Origin: an uncultured Pirellulaceae bacterium | GTDB taxonomy: Bacteria; Planctomycetota; Planctomycetia; Pirellulales; Pirellulaceae | Length of the DNA stretch: 28,748 nucleotides | Direction: 5' to 3' | Assembly: GCA_934278005.1 (NCBI GenBank) | Contig: CAKQWG010000016.1 | Span: 1 to 28,748, forward strand | Part shown: positions 13,994 through 21,943 of the stretch, piece by piece | Position numbering within the stretch: the first letter of the stretch is position 1 | Layout: each line of letters starts with the position of its first letter | The notes under the pieces: generated by a model | Seen by the model: the letters and a program-made list of their open reading frames with translations, nothing else | Told to the model about the DNA's origin: nothing | Databases searched by the model: none | Made by a program: the position numbers and the translations under genes

Positions 13994-16483
13994 ATGCCTC
14001 TGCTTCGGGTTTCTTACCGGCCGGCATTGCTCGATGGCCGCAGTCCTCAGCGAAGTCTTCAAACAGAAATTCCGCTTCGGCAAGTTGCTGCAGTAGTGCT
14101 GCTGGGATTGCTGTGGTGCACGCCGCTGGCCGCTCAGCAACAATTTCTAGTTGAGCTCCGCAACGGCATGCAGCTCGGCCCCGGCGCGGTCTCCGATACA
14201 GATTCCATCAGTACGCGGTCGGCCGAACGAGTCAATACGGGAAATACGACCAGCCGCTCGATTTTGATTCTAGACGATGGGCTCAGGTACACCTACGTCA
14301 ATAAATCGCCGCGGAATGTCATCGCTACGCGTGAATCGACCATGCCAGCCCACGAGCAAATCGTGCTGCCTTCCGCGGCCGATGCCTCGCGAACCGGCAA
14401 TGCTGTGGCCATCGGCAGCATGCTCGGTATCTCGTCGTTCAATAAGTACGGTCGGCGCAATTACGCGATGGTGGCCAGCCGTGGCCGTATCGAAGTGCTG
14501 CAGGGAATAACCGCCCTGACACCGCTGTTTGCGAAAGTAGAAGTCCTGCGCAGCGGCGGCGAAGATTTCGCTTGGGATCAGCGCATCGCTACCAGTTCCA
14601 TTCCAGCGGATGAGCTGCGTGAGATTTTGTTTCAGGCTGTCGATCTCGGCAAATCGAGCGAGTGGCTGCGGTTAGTCAGTTTTTACACTCAGGCCGAGCG
14701 CTACGCCGAGGCTCATGAGATCATGTCCGAGGCGCTGGTCAAATTCCCTACCGAGCTGGGCGATCGCGTAGCCGTGTTGACTCAGCTAAACCAACTCTTG
14801 GCCAATCAAAAGTTTGAAGAGATCAGGCTCCGCAAGCGCGCCGGGCAGCATCAACTATCCACGGCTCTGCTGGGACAATTTCCGCTCGAGGCGCTCTCCG
14901 GTGAGAACCAGCTCAAGCTAGACGCTGAGATCAAACAAGTGCAGCAACAGGTACTGCTCATCAGCGACATTGTGGCGTCGCTCAAAGAGCACCTCGACAA
15001 GCTGCCCGAAGCCGAGCGGCAGTCGTTGATGCCGGTGGTTGAGGAGATATCTGACGAGATCAATTTCGACTCCGTCGTGCGCCTAGACGACTACCAGCGA
15101 TTGCGACGCGATGCGGCCATTGCCAGCGAGAGTCTCGTGGCCTACGCAGTGGGTGGCTGGCTGCTGGGCAGCGGCGCTGATTTGGACAATTTGGCGGTCG
15201 CCCAATCACTGCTCCGCGTGCGCGAGCTGGCGCAGCGTTACATGACGGTCTCAACGGCCGCTGAGCGTCAGCAGATTCTAGCAGAACTTCGCGGCGAAGA
15301 GGGTGCGCGGCCCGAGCTGCTGGCCAAGGTCATTCGCCTGATGCGGCCGCCGCTGGCCGCCCCGCAACAGCTACCCGGCGACCCGGACGGGCTACTGCGT
15401 CTGCAGGTTCAGCAGCCCGGCAGCGATGCGGTGTCCTACGTCGTTCAGCTGCCGCCCGAGTACGATCCCAACCGCAACTATCCGTGCGTGCTTGCGCTGC
15501 CCGGCAAAGGTAATTCACCCGAGTTGGAAATCGATTGGTGGTGCGGAATGAACTTGGACGTCTCTGGCGGACAGTACCGCTTTGGACAGGCCACGCGCTA
15601 CGGCTACATCGTCGTTTCGCCCGAGTGGATGACCGAAGAGCAGACCGACTACGAGTACACCGAAGCGGAGCACGCGCGCATTCTCGCCTGTCTGCGCGAT
15701 GCCTTTCGGCACTTCGCCATCGACACCGATCGCGTGTTTATATCGGGGCATTTTGCTGGCGCCACCGCCGCCTGGGATCTGGCTCAAGCCCATCCGAGCC
15801 TGTGGGCCGGGGCGGTCATGATTTCACCCACGGCTGACAAGTATATTGTGCACTACAGCGAGAACCTGAGCGCACCGGCCCGCACGCCGGATCAAATTCC
15901 ACTGGGTACCTACCTCGTGTATGGCGAACTAGATCCGACGCGAGGGTCGAGCCTAGTGGGCTCCGTGGCCACACGTCAGCTAAATCCCAATGGGATGATC
16001 CTGTACGACGCTATGGCGGTTGAGTACCACGGAGAAGGTCGTGTTCGCTTCGCTTCGGAATTGCCGCGGATCATGGACTGGATGGAGCTCAGTAGCCATC
16101 GCCGAATTCGCACGTTGCAGAACATTAGCATGCGTTCGATGCGTCCCGGCGATCGCTTTTTCTACTGGCTCGAAGCCGCCTCGATCTCTCCTGATTTGGT
16201 TGGCAACCCCTATCAGTACGATCCCAAACGCTACGGACTATTCGAAGCCCGCGTGCTCGATTCGACGGCCAATGGCGTGTCCGTTATGAAAGTTCCCTCG
16301 CCCGATAACAAAGCCATCGTATGGCTGTCTCCCGAGATGGTCGACTTCAGTCGCCCTATCACACTTATGAGTTCGGGACGCAAGAGCGTGCAGCAGATCG
16401 ATCCCAGCATCGAGATCATGCTGGAGGATGTGCGCACGCGCGGCGACCGCCAGCACTTTTTCTGGCAGCGTGTTGTGCTCTAA
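13994..16483 (+). CDS. Secreted alpha/beta-hydrolase-like protein lacking the catalytic serine (probable pseudoenzyme)
   Basis: The product is 829 aa. Residues about 30-48 are a hydrophobic signal segment ending in Ala-Gln-Gln, preceded by a basic N-terminus, so export is likely. Residues 50-480 are a long helical region I do not recognise. From about 490 an alpha/beta-hydrolase fold of the PHB-depolymerase/esterase type follows: VVQLPPEYDPNRNYPCVLALP, then YGYIVVSPEW, then RVFISGHFAGATAAWDLAQA. The nucleophile elbow should read Gly-x-Ser-x-Gly but here is Gly-His-Phe587-Ala-Gly. The usual histidine region near the end reads EYHGEGRVRF, with Arg683 where a His is often found. Both catalytic positions therefore appear lost while the fold is kept. 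The ATG at 13994 is preferred because upstream codons overlap the FHA gene. The true role is unknown; binding or scaffolding is inferred. Confidence 0.8.
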   Translation: MPLLRVSYRPALLDGRSPQRSLQTEIPLRQVAAVVLLGLLWCTPLAAQQQFLVELRNGMQLGPGAVSDTDSISTRSAERVNTGNTTSRSILILDDGLRYTYVNKSPRNVIATRESTMPAHEQIVLPSAADASRTGNAVAIGSMLGISSFNKYGRRNYAMVASRGRIEVLQGITALTPLFAKVEVLRSGGEDFAWDQRIATSSIPADELREILFQAVDLGKSSEWLRLVSFYTQAERYAEAHEIMSEALVKFPTELGDRVAVLTQLNQLLANQKFEEIRLRKRAGQHQLSTALLGQFPLEALSGENQLKLDAEIKQVQQQVLLISDIVASLKEHLDKLPEAERQSLMPVVEEISDEINFDSVVRLDDYQRLRRDAAIASESLVAYAVGGWLLGSGADLDNLAVAQSLLRVRELAQRYMTVSTAAERQQILAELRGEEGARPELLAKVIRLMRPPLAAPQQLPGDPDGLLRLQVQQPGSDAVSYVVQLPPEYDPNRNYPCVLALPGKGNSPELEIDWWCGMNLDVSGGQYRFGQATRYGYIVVSPEWMTEEQTDYEYTEAEHARILACLRDAFRHFAIDTDRVFISGHFAGATAAWDLAQAHPSLWAGAVMISPTADKYIVHYSENLSAPARTPDQIPLGTYLVYGELDPTRGSSLVGSVATRQLNPNGMILYDAMAVEYHGEGRVRFASELPRIMDWMELSSHRRIRTLQNISMRSMRPGDRFFYWLEAASISPDLVGNPYQYDPKRYGLFEARVLDSTANGVSVMKVPSPDNKAIVWLSPEMVDFSRPITLMSSGRKSVQQIDPSIEIMLEDVRTRGDRQHFFWQRVVL

Positions 16484-16535
16484 GCTCGCTGCGCTCAGGC
16501 CGACCGATCCAGCTCAAAAACTCCGCACAGTTGGT

Positions 16536-16561
16536 ATGATAGTTGCCGAGGCAACAATCAT
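16536..16561 (+). promoter_or_regulatory. Strong hairpin or palindromic site before treZ
   Basis: ATGAT-A-GTTGCC (16536-16547) pairs with GGCAAC-A-ATCAT (16550-16561). There are 11 paired bases, one A-A mismatch and only GA between the arms. It ends 30 nt before the treZ start and 53 nt after the previous stop. It has no following T-run, so an operator for a dimeric regulator or a leader structure is more likely than a terminator. The role is inferred. Confidence 0.5.
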
Positions 16562-16591
16562 CATTTCGCCAACTTTAACGATGCGTGACAA

Positions 16592-18526
16592 GTGAAAGAC
16601 AATCAACTACAGGGCCATCAGCCACAAGCCCAACCACTGCAAGGCCATTTGCTGCACAACCGTCTGGGGGCGATCGTCCGTTCAGCGGAAACCTTTTTTC
16701 GAGTATGGGCCCCGGACAGTGAGCAATTGTCGCTCGAACTGGTCAGTCGACCTTCAAAGAGTTCGGTAGATGAACGGCCGGGCAACGGCGAATTGCTGCC
16801 AATGCAGGCTACTGGACAAGGATATTTTGAGCTGACCATACCCGAGCCATTGACGGACAGCACCTATCAGTTCGTATTTGCCGATGGCCGTAAGCGGCCT
16901 GATCCAGCCAGTCGCTACCAACCGGTGGGAGTGCATGGCCCGTCGCAAGTTGTCGATCCGCATCGCTATCGCTGGCAGGATGACGGCTGGAAAGGCATAG
17001 ACAAAAGCGATTTGGTGGTTTACGAACTGCACATGGGCACCTTCACAGCCCAGGGCACCTACCTGGCGGCTTGTGAGCGTCTGGCAGAGCTCAAAGAACT
17101 TGGGGTCACGGCGGTTGAACTGATGCCGCTTGCCGAATCGGCCGGGGCGTGGAATTGGGGTTATGACGGAGTCCATTTCTTCGCTCCGCATCACGCCTAT
17201 GGCTCACCCGATGAATTGCGACAACTGGTCGATACGGCTCACCAGCTGGGCATGGCGGTGATCATTGATGTTGTCTTCAATCACTTTGGTCCAGAGGGAA
17301 ACTATTTCCCGGACTTTGGTCCCTACACTTCCGCGCAACACGCTACGGCTTGGGGAGACGCTCCGAACTTTGACAGCCAGGACGAAGCGACTGCGGCGGC
17401 TGTGCGCAATTATTTTCTTGCTAACGTCAGTTATTGGATCGATGAATTCCATCTAGATGGTTTGCGAATCGATGCCGTGCATTGCATGGGCGACGAGAGC
17501 CCACTGCACATTGCCACAGAGCTATCACAAACTCTGGATGCGGTTCGCGCGCACACTTCGCGGCAGTTGCACTTGATTGCCGAAGCGAATGTCTACGATG
17601 CGCAGATGCTGCAAACTCGCCAGGGCGGAGGCCACGGCTACGACGCGCAGTGGTGCGACGATTTCTTGCACTCAGTATTTGCCATCCTGCGACCGGGCGA
17701 ACAGATGTCCAGTCGCGTGTACCACGGCGACGATCTGCAGACGGTACTGCAGCGCGGCTATGTTTATGTGGGCAGTATCGAACTGCCGCGCCATCGAGTC
17801 GCTCTGGCTGAAGCCCCCACCCGGGCTGATTTAGGGTCGCTGGTGTTCTCGATTCAGAACCACGACTTCATCGGCAATCATCCTTTGGGCCAGCGCCTGC
17901 ATCGCTTGACAAGCGATGATGCGCACCGCGCAGCGGCCACCCTGCTGCTGCTCTACCCTGCCATCCCGATGTTGTTCATGGGCGAGGAATTTGCCTCGCC
18001 ACACCCGTTCTATTTCTTCGTCGATTACAGCGATCCGAGCATGCGTCAGGCCGTCGAACTCGGTCGACGCTCCGAGTACCCGCAGCATGACTGGAGCGGA
18101 GGTACCTCACCACTTTCACCGACCTCGTTCCAAGCCTCCAAAATCGGCCCAGCTAGCGAGGGCAACGCGGAAACGCTGACCTGGTACCGCACGCTCATCG
18201 CCCTGCGAAAGAACTGGAGACAACTCGGACTGCTGACAGCCGAAACGCTCGAAGTCTATTGGCTGACCGACCAACAGACGGCAGTGCTGCAGTACACGTC
18301 GGGTAGTACTGAGCGGTTCGTCGTCGCCCGCTTGAGCAGTCAAGTCATGCAGCACGAACCGCTACAGCTGCAGATTAAGGGGCAAGTCGAACTGAGCCAG
18401 AATTGCGACATCGACCAGTCCAGCGGCGGGGTGGTGCTCCATGAAAATGGCATCGCCATTGGCCACGGTGCAGTGCTCAACATGCACACCGATCCTGCCC
18501 ACCAAGACTTAGCCCTCAAGCAGTAG
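16592..18526 (+). CDS. treZ: Malto-oligosyltrehalose trehalohydrolase
   Basis: This is a GH13 (subfamily 10) enzyme that releases trehalose from maltooligosyl-trehalose. Residues about 20-110 form an N-terminal beta-sandwich (CBM48-like) with FRVWAPDSEQLSLEL. The catalytic barrel follows with VYELHMGTFTAQGTY, AVELMPLAES, GYDGVHFFAPHHAYGSPDEL and DVVFNHFGPEGNYF. The expected catalytic residues are Asp294 in GLRIDAVH, Glu331 in LIAEAN and Asp425 in QNHDFIGN. A C-terminal beta domain ends the 644-aa protein. The GTG at 16592 gives a short Gln-rich lead before the conserved N-terminal domain. A four-codon ATG frame (16581-16595) ends across this GTG. The usual partner treY (maltooligosyl trehalose synthase) is not in this window. 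Confidence 0.92.
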   Translation: MKDNQLQGHQPQAQPLQGHLLHNRLGAIVRSAETFFRVWAPDSEQLSLELVSRPSKSSVDERPGNGELLPMQATGQGYFELTIPEPLTDSTYQFVFADGRKRPDPASRYQPVGVHGPSQVVDPHRYRWQDDGWKGIDKSDLVVYELHMGTFTAQGTYLAACERLAELKELGVTAVELMPLAESAGAWNWGYDGVHFFAPHHAYGSPDELRQLVDTAHQLGMAVIIDVVFNHFGPEGNYFPDFGPYTSAQHATAWGDAPNFDSQDEATAAAVRNYFLANVSYWIDEFHLDGLRIDAVHCMGDESPLHIATELSQTLDAVRAHTSRQLHLIAEANVYDAQMLQTRQGGGHGYDAQWCDDFLHSVFAILRPGEQMSSRVYHGDDLQTVLQRGYVYVGSIELPRHRVALAEAPTRADLGSLVFSIQNHDFIGNHPLGQRLHRLTSDDAHRAAATLLLLYPAIPMLFMGEEFASPHPFYFFVDYSDPSMRQAVELGRRSEYPQHDWSGGTSPLSPTSFQASKIGPASEGNAETLTWYRTLIALRKNWRQLGLLTAETLEVYWLTDQQTAVLQYTSGSTERFVVARLSSQVMQHEPLQLQIKGQVELSQNCDIDQSSGGVVLHENGIAIGHGAVLNMHTDPAHQDLALKQ

Positions 18527-18556
18527 TCACGCCGCGAAGCGGGTTCTGCAGCCGGA

Positions 18557-20221
18557 TTAAGTTTCTAGAAAGTGGCAAGTGTTGCCATCGTGCGTGACAA
18601 TCTCCTGCGGGCTGCTGTCCGCGGCCGTCTCGAGCGCTAGCTCGAGGCGGTTGAGAAAGCTGGCGTTATCCTCGGCGACTCCAATGGATGCGACACACAC
18701 CGCTAGGCTCTCGCATGCCGCTGCCGAATCCCACTGGCCACTGGCCTCTAAAAGTGCACGCTTAATTTTAGCCGCGCGAGCAACACCTGCATCGAGCGAA
18801 CAACTGGGCAGGAATACGCACAGCGTGTACGGACGATACAAGCAGGGGACGTCGATGCCGCGCAAGTTCTGCATAACGATTTGGACCGCATGATTCCAAC
18901 TCGCGCCGGCGTTCGATCCTTGGCTGCTTCTCAGCCCAACGGCTTCGAGCATGAAAGCCGTACCGGGCAGTTCGGCGGTGCGCAGCTGCCCCACGAAAAC
19001 CTCCAGCCGGCCAAGGAAAGTTTTGAGGTCCAGGATGTCCAGCTGCTTGGGCGTAGAAGCTAGTGCTGCTTTGGTGGAGTCAGACGACGCAACCTGTGCT
19101 GCCTCTGCTGTCAGCTCCCCAGAGTGTTCTGCATCGGCGGCGTTGACCCAATGGCTCGTCGTGGCAGGAGAGGTTGCTGCCGGGCAAAGAGCGTCTGCGG
19201 CCCCCTCATCGATTGCACTGGCGGGCGGCACTACTGAACTGGACTGAGTAGCAGTACCCGGCTGCTTAGCAGCGGCCGTGACAGGCATCGCAGCAGCGGT
19301 GATAGGGCCCAGAGCGGCAACTGCTGGCGGCTCGGCTGTTATGGCAGGAAACGGTTGCCAGCCCTCGTCGGAAAGCCAAAACCCGCAGTTTCGCCCCGCC
19401 TTTTTCGCTTGATAAAGCCCCTTATCGGCCCGCTCGCAGACAGTTTGACAGTCATCGCTGCTGAGAAGCTCTGACAGACCGCCGCTAACGGTGATCTTCA
19501 ACTGGAGATCATCATGATTGATCGTTTGATTGCTGACATGGTACCGAATCGCGGCAGCTTTGTTGACCATCTCGTCCATGCTATTGGTTACCAGCACCAC
19601 AGCAAACTCCTCGCCTCCATAACGCGCGACGTAAGACGCTCCGCCACAGTAGTCGGATAGCGCGCGGGCAAAGTTAGCCAGCACGGCATCGCCGGTGGTA
19701 TGCCCGAAATTGTCGTTGAATGCTTTGAAGTGGTCGATGTCTAGCAGCATGACCCCGGTGAACTGTGCCGCGCTCTTCTGTTCAATCGAGTTGGCTACGA
19801 ATTCATTTAGTGCGCGGCGATTGGCGACGCCAGTCAAGGCATCCGTCCGCGCTTGTTGGGAAGTCTGCTCGATTGTTCGCGATTGTTGAGCGATCCGCAT
19901 CTGTGCATCGACCAACTGTTCCTGCATTGCTTGATTGGCTTCGATGATCTCATTGATGGTCGCCAAAACTTGCTCGGGGATCTCCTCGGGAGTGGCCAAG
20001 CGTTCGCTGATATTGCCCACGCGTTCACTGTGTGCACAGACGTCGGCGGCAACGCGATGCGAAATTAGATTCAGTTGATCCGCGATACCGAGAATGCGCG
20101 CCGATTCGTCCGATTCTTCCAGCGGCGCAACCTTAGGGCGATCGCCGTATTTTGGAAGCAGAGAAGCAAAAATGGCTACACCGGCCACGACGCCCATCAA
20201 GATGCAAAGAAACTCGACCAT
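18557..20221 (-). CDS. Membrane-anchored GGDEF protein (diguanylate cyclase) with a degenerate second GGDEF-like domain
   Basis: The 554-aa protein has one N-terminal membrane helix (about residues 2-24) and a helical, coiled-coil-like segment to about residue 125. The first GGDEF domain (125-285) has TDALTGVANRRAL, the metal-binding DIDHFKAFND and an intact signature GGEEF at 202-206, so it should make cyclic di-GMP. No RxxD inhibitory site is found five residues ahead of it. A 100-residue Ala/Pro/Ser/Thr linker follows. Residues about 395-540 again follow the GGDEF pattern (LYRPYTLCVFLPSCSLDAGV, later VASIGVAEDNASFLNRLELAL), but the signature loop is gone. The Met at 20221 is preferred over the longer frame from 20311, because the added 30 residues look non-coding and the membrane helix starts here. 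The terminal tail is short. Confidence 0.88.
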   Translation of the reverse strand: MVEFLCILMGVVAGVAIFASLLPKYGDRPKVAPLEESDESARILGIADQLNLISHRVAADVCAHSERVGNISERLATPEEIPEQVLATINEIIEANQAMQEQLVDAQMRIAQQSRTIEQTSQQARTDALTGVANRRALNEFVANSIEQKSAAQFTGVMLLDIDHFKAFNDNFGHTTGDAVLANFARALSDYCGGASYVARYGGEEFAVVLVTNSMDEMVNKAAAIRYHVSNQTINHDDLQLKITVSGGLSELLSSDDCQTVCERADKGLYQAKKAGRNCGFWLSDEGWQPFPAITAEPPAVAALGPITAAAMPVTAAAKQPGTATQSSSVVPPASAIDEGAADALCPAATSPATTSHWVNAADAEHSGELTAEAAQVASSDSTKAALASTPKQLDILDLKTFLGRLEVFVGQLRTAELPGTAFMLEAVGLRSSQGSNAGASWNHAVQIVMQNLRGIDVPCLYRPYTLCVFLPSCSLDAGVARAAKIKRALLEASGQWDSAAACESLAVCVASIGVAEDNASFLNRLELALETAADSSPQEIVTHDGNTCHFLET

Positions 20222-20543
20222 CGCCTGCTCTGATATTAAAAGTCCAGGCGAGTAGCAACTGCTGTGTTGCTCGCCCCCCGATAAATAAACGAACAATCCA
20301 GAGTAGGACAAGTTTTAGCAACTACAGGCAAGGGAACGACTTGCAAGTAAACAATGATAGACCTAAAGCGTCAGTTGTTAAGGAATCTGACGATCGTAAC
20401 GATGTCCAGCTTGACTCTCCGAAGGCAATCGCGATACTGAAGGCAGTTATTTGTACGTGAGCCACGTTCTGAAGACTTCCCTCAAGACGACTGCACATGG
20501 ATTGGCTCACACACTTTTGGCTCCTAACGGATGGGCCCTATCA
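20222..20543. other. Intergenic region between divergent GGDEF and BON genes
   Basis: This 322-nt gap holds a bulged hairpin at 20248-20274 in the GGDEF leader (listed separately). It otherwise shows no repeat or gene I trust. If the BON protein starts at an upstream TTG (20451) or GTG (20457), the gap is shorter. Confidence 0.4.
20248..20274 (-). promoter_or_regulatory. Bulged hairpin in the leader of the GGDEF gene
   Basis: GCGA (20248-20251) and GCAAC (20255-20259) pair with GTTGC (20266-20270) and TCGC (20271-20274). This is nine base pairs with a 3-nt bulge and a 6-nt loop, 27-53 nt upstream of the chosen GGDEF start. The structure is visible; a regulatory role is inferred. Confidence 0.35.
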
Positions 20544-20762
20544 ATGATCGATTCTTCACTGCTTGATTCCACTGGTCGTATCAAGTTGCTTCTGTCGGAG
20601 AGTCCGATGGCCGAGGTTCGACGAATTCGAGTCGAACAAGACGGAGACCGGGTATTTCTTCAGGGCCGCGTGGCCACCTTCTATGCCAAGCAGATGGCCC
20701 AAGAAACCGCTCGCCGGGCCAATTGTGGGCTACATATCATCAACAGCGTCAGCGTCGATTGA
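20544..20762 (+). CDS. Small BON-domain protein
   Basis: The 72-aa product is nearly all one BON-like fold: an amphipathic helix, then RRIRVEQDGDRVFLQGRVAT, then FYAKQMAQETARRA, and a final strand INSVSVD. BON domains usually bind phospholipid or hydrophobic surfaces, and single-domain forms like this occur in planctomycetes. The role here is unknown. No signal peptide is seen if the ATG at 20544 is used. The frame runs back to a TTG at 20451 and a GTG at 20457, but the extra residues are not BON-like and neither start has a clear ribosome-binding site. The last 33 nt overlap the 3' end of lpxK on the other strand. Confidence 0.75.
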   Translation: MIDSSLLDSTGRIKLLLSESPMAEVRRIRVEQDGDRVFLQGRVATFYAKQMAQETARRANCGLHIINSVSVD

Positions 20763-21809
20763 GTGACTGCGAAGCAGTTGGTCGATCCTCTGCGTGAGCA
20801 GCGCTGCTCCGTGACAGAATTCCATCTCGATCCGCAGCGCCAGCAGCGGCAGTCCAGCTAGCGATTCACTTTGGATCTTAACCCAATCCTTCATCGTGCA
20901 GACCATCGCCTGCGCGGTTGGGAATTGCGCCGCCCAGTGAGTTAACGCCGCCACATCGTCACCGCTGAAGGCATGGTGATCGGGCCACGTCCGGGTATCT
21001 AACACCTGGGCACCCATTTCTGCCAAGCTGTCGTAAAACGAACCGGGACTGCCGATCGCGCAGAAGGCCAATACCGATTGTTGCGCCAGTTCGCTCAGTT
21101 CGACCGCTCTGCGCTCCGCGCTCCACAGGCATGTCGGCCGGTGATTAGCGGATACCACTGCCGCCTGCGGCGCGCGACGTTGCACTTGCGCCAACAGTTT
21201 ATCGTAGCTCGGCTGCTGTGCACTAGCCACCCGCGTCAGCACAACGACGTCGGCGCGCGACAAGCTAGACATTGGCTCACGCAGCAGCCCGCCCGGCAGC
21301 AGCCAGCGACTGGCCGCCGATTCACTGGCATCGATCAGCACCACCTCTAGCTCCCGTCCCAGCCGACGATGCTGAAAGCCATCATCTAACAAGAGCAATT
21401 GCATATCGAGCTCTTCGGCCGCTAGCTTAGCCGAGGCAATGCGGTCCCAGTGCTGCAAATGCGGCACATCGGGCAACGCCAACTCCAGCTCCAGTGCCTC
21501 GTCGTTCTGGCCACTTTCCAGTTGACCATAGCCACGACTGAGGATCGCTACACGAACGCCACGCCTCCGCAGGTAGTTCGCCAGCCAAGCCACCATCGGG
21601 CTCTTGCCCGTCCCGCCAACGCTTAAATTACCCACCGAGATCACGGGCAGCTCCGCACGTGTAGTGCTCAACCAAGCCTGATCATAGGCCAAATTGCGCA
21701 CTCGCATGGCGGCTCCGTAAGGCAAACTCGCCGCGCGCAGCAGCCAGCGCAGTGTGCGAACCCCTACGGTCGGGTTAGGACGGGTCAACAATTGGCGCAG
21801 GTCAACCAA
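20730..21809 (-). CDS. lpxK: Tetraacyldisaccharide 4'-kinase
   Basis: LpxK phosphorylates the lipid A disaccharide at the inner membrane, the step before Kdo addition. The 359-aa protein shows an N-terminal amphipathic or membrane-associating helix and a Walker A loop in GNLSVGGTGKSP at residues 60-71. It also shows LSRGYG, the DDGFQHRRL motif, LLPGGLLREP, and a C-terminal TMKDWVKI resembling the usual TEKDAVKL. Presence of lpxK supports lipid A and an outer membrane. The start is a TTG at 21809; no in-frame ATG lies between it and the conserved start, and an AGG sits about 10-12 nt upstream on the minus strand. The gene converges with and overlaps the BON gene by 33 nt, and diverges from the secreted protein gene. 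Confidence 0.93.
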   Translation of the reverse strand: MVDLRQLLTRPNPTVGVRTLRWLLRAASLPYGAAMRVRNLAYDQAWLSTTRAELPVISVGNLSVGGTGKSPMVAWLANYLRRRGVRVAILSRGYGQLESGQNDEALELELALPDVPHLQHWDRIASAKLAAEELDMQLLLLDDGFQHRRLGRELEVVLIDASESAASRWLLPGGLLREPMSSLSRADVVVLTRVASAQQPSYDKLLAQVQRRAPQAAVVSANHRPTCLWSAERRAVELSELAQQSVLAFCAIGSPGSFYDSLAEMGAQVLDTRTWPDHHAFSGDDVAALTHWAAQFPTAQAMVCTMKDWVKIQSESLAGLPLLALRIEMEFCHGAALLTQRIDQLLRSHSIDADAVDDM

Positions 21810-21943
21810 TGGACGATACCTAGGTAATAGTGTCTGTTCGGATAGTAACGATTATTCCACGCAGCGCGAACAATCTGAAGCTTCGGGGAGGATCGAACCG
21901 AACTATTATGACGGAAGCAGTCAATATTTCAGGGGGAGTGTCC

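Noticed and set aside
20322..20510. Minus-strand open frame between the GGDEF and BON genes
   Set aside because: The translation is Ser/Thr/Leu-rich with no motif and no ribosome-binding site.
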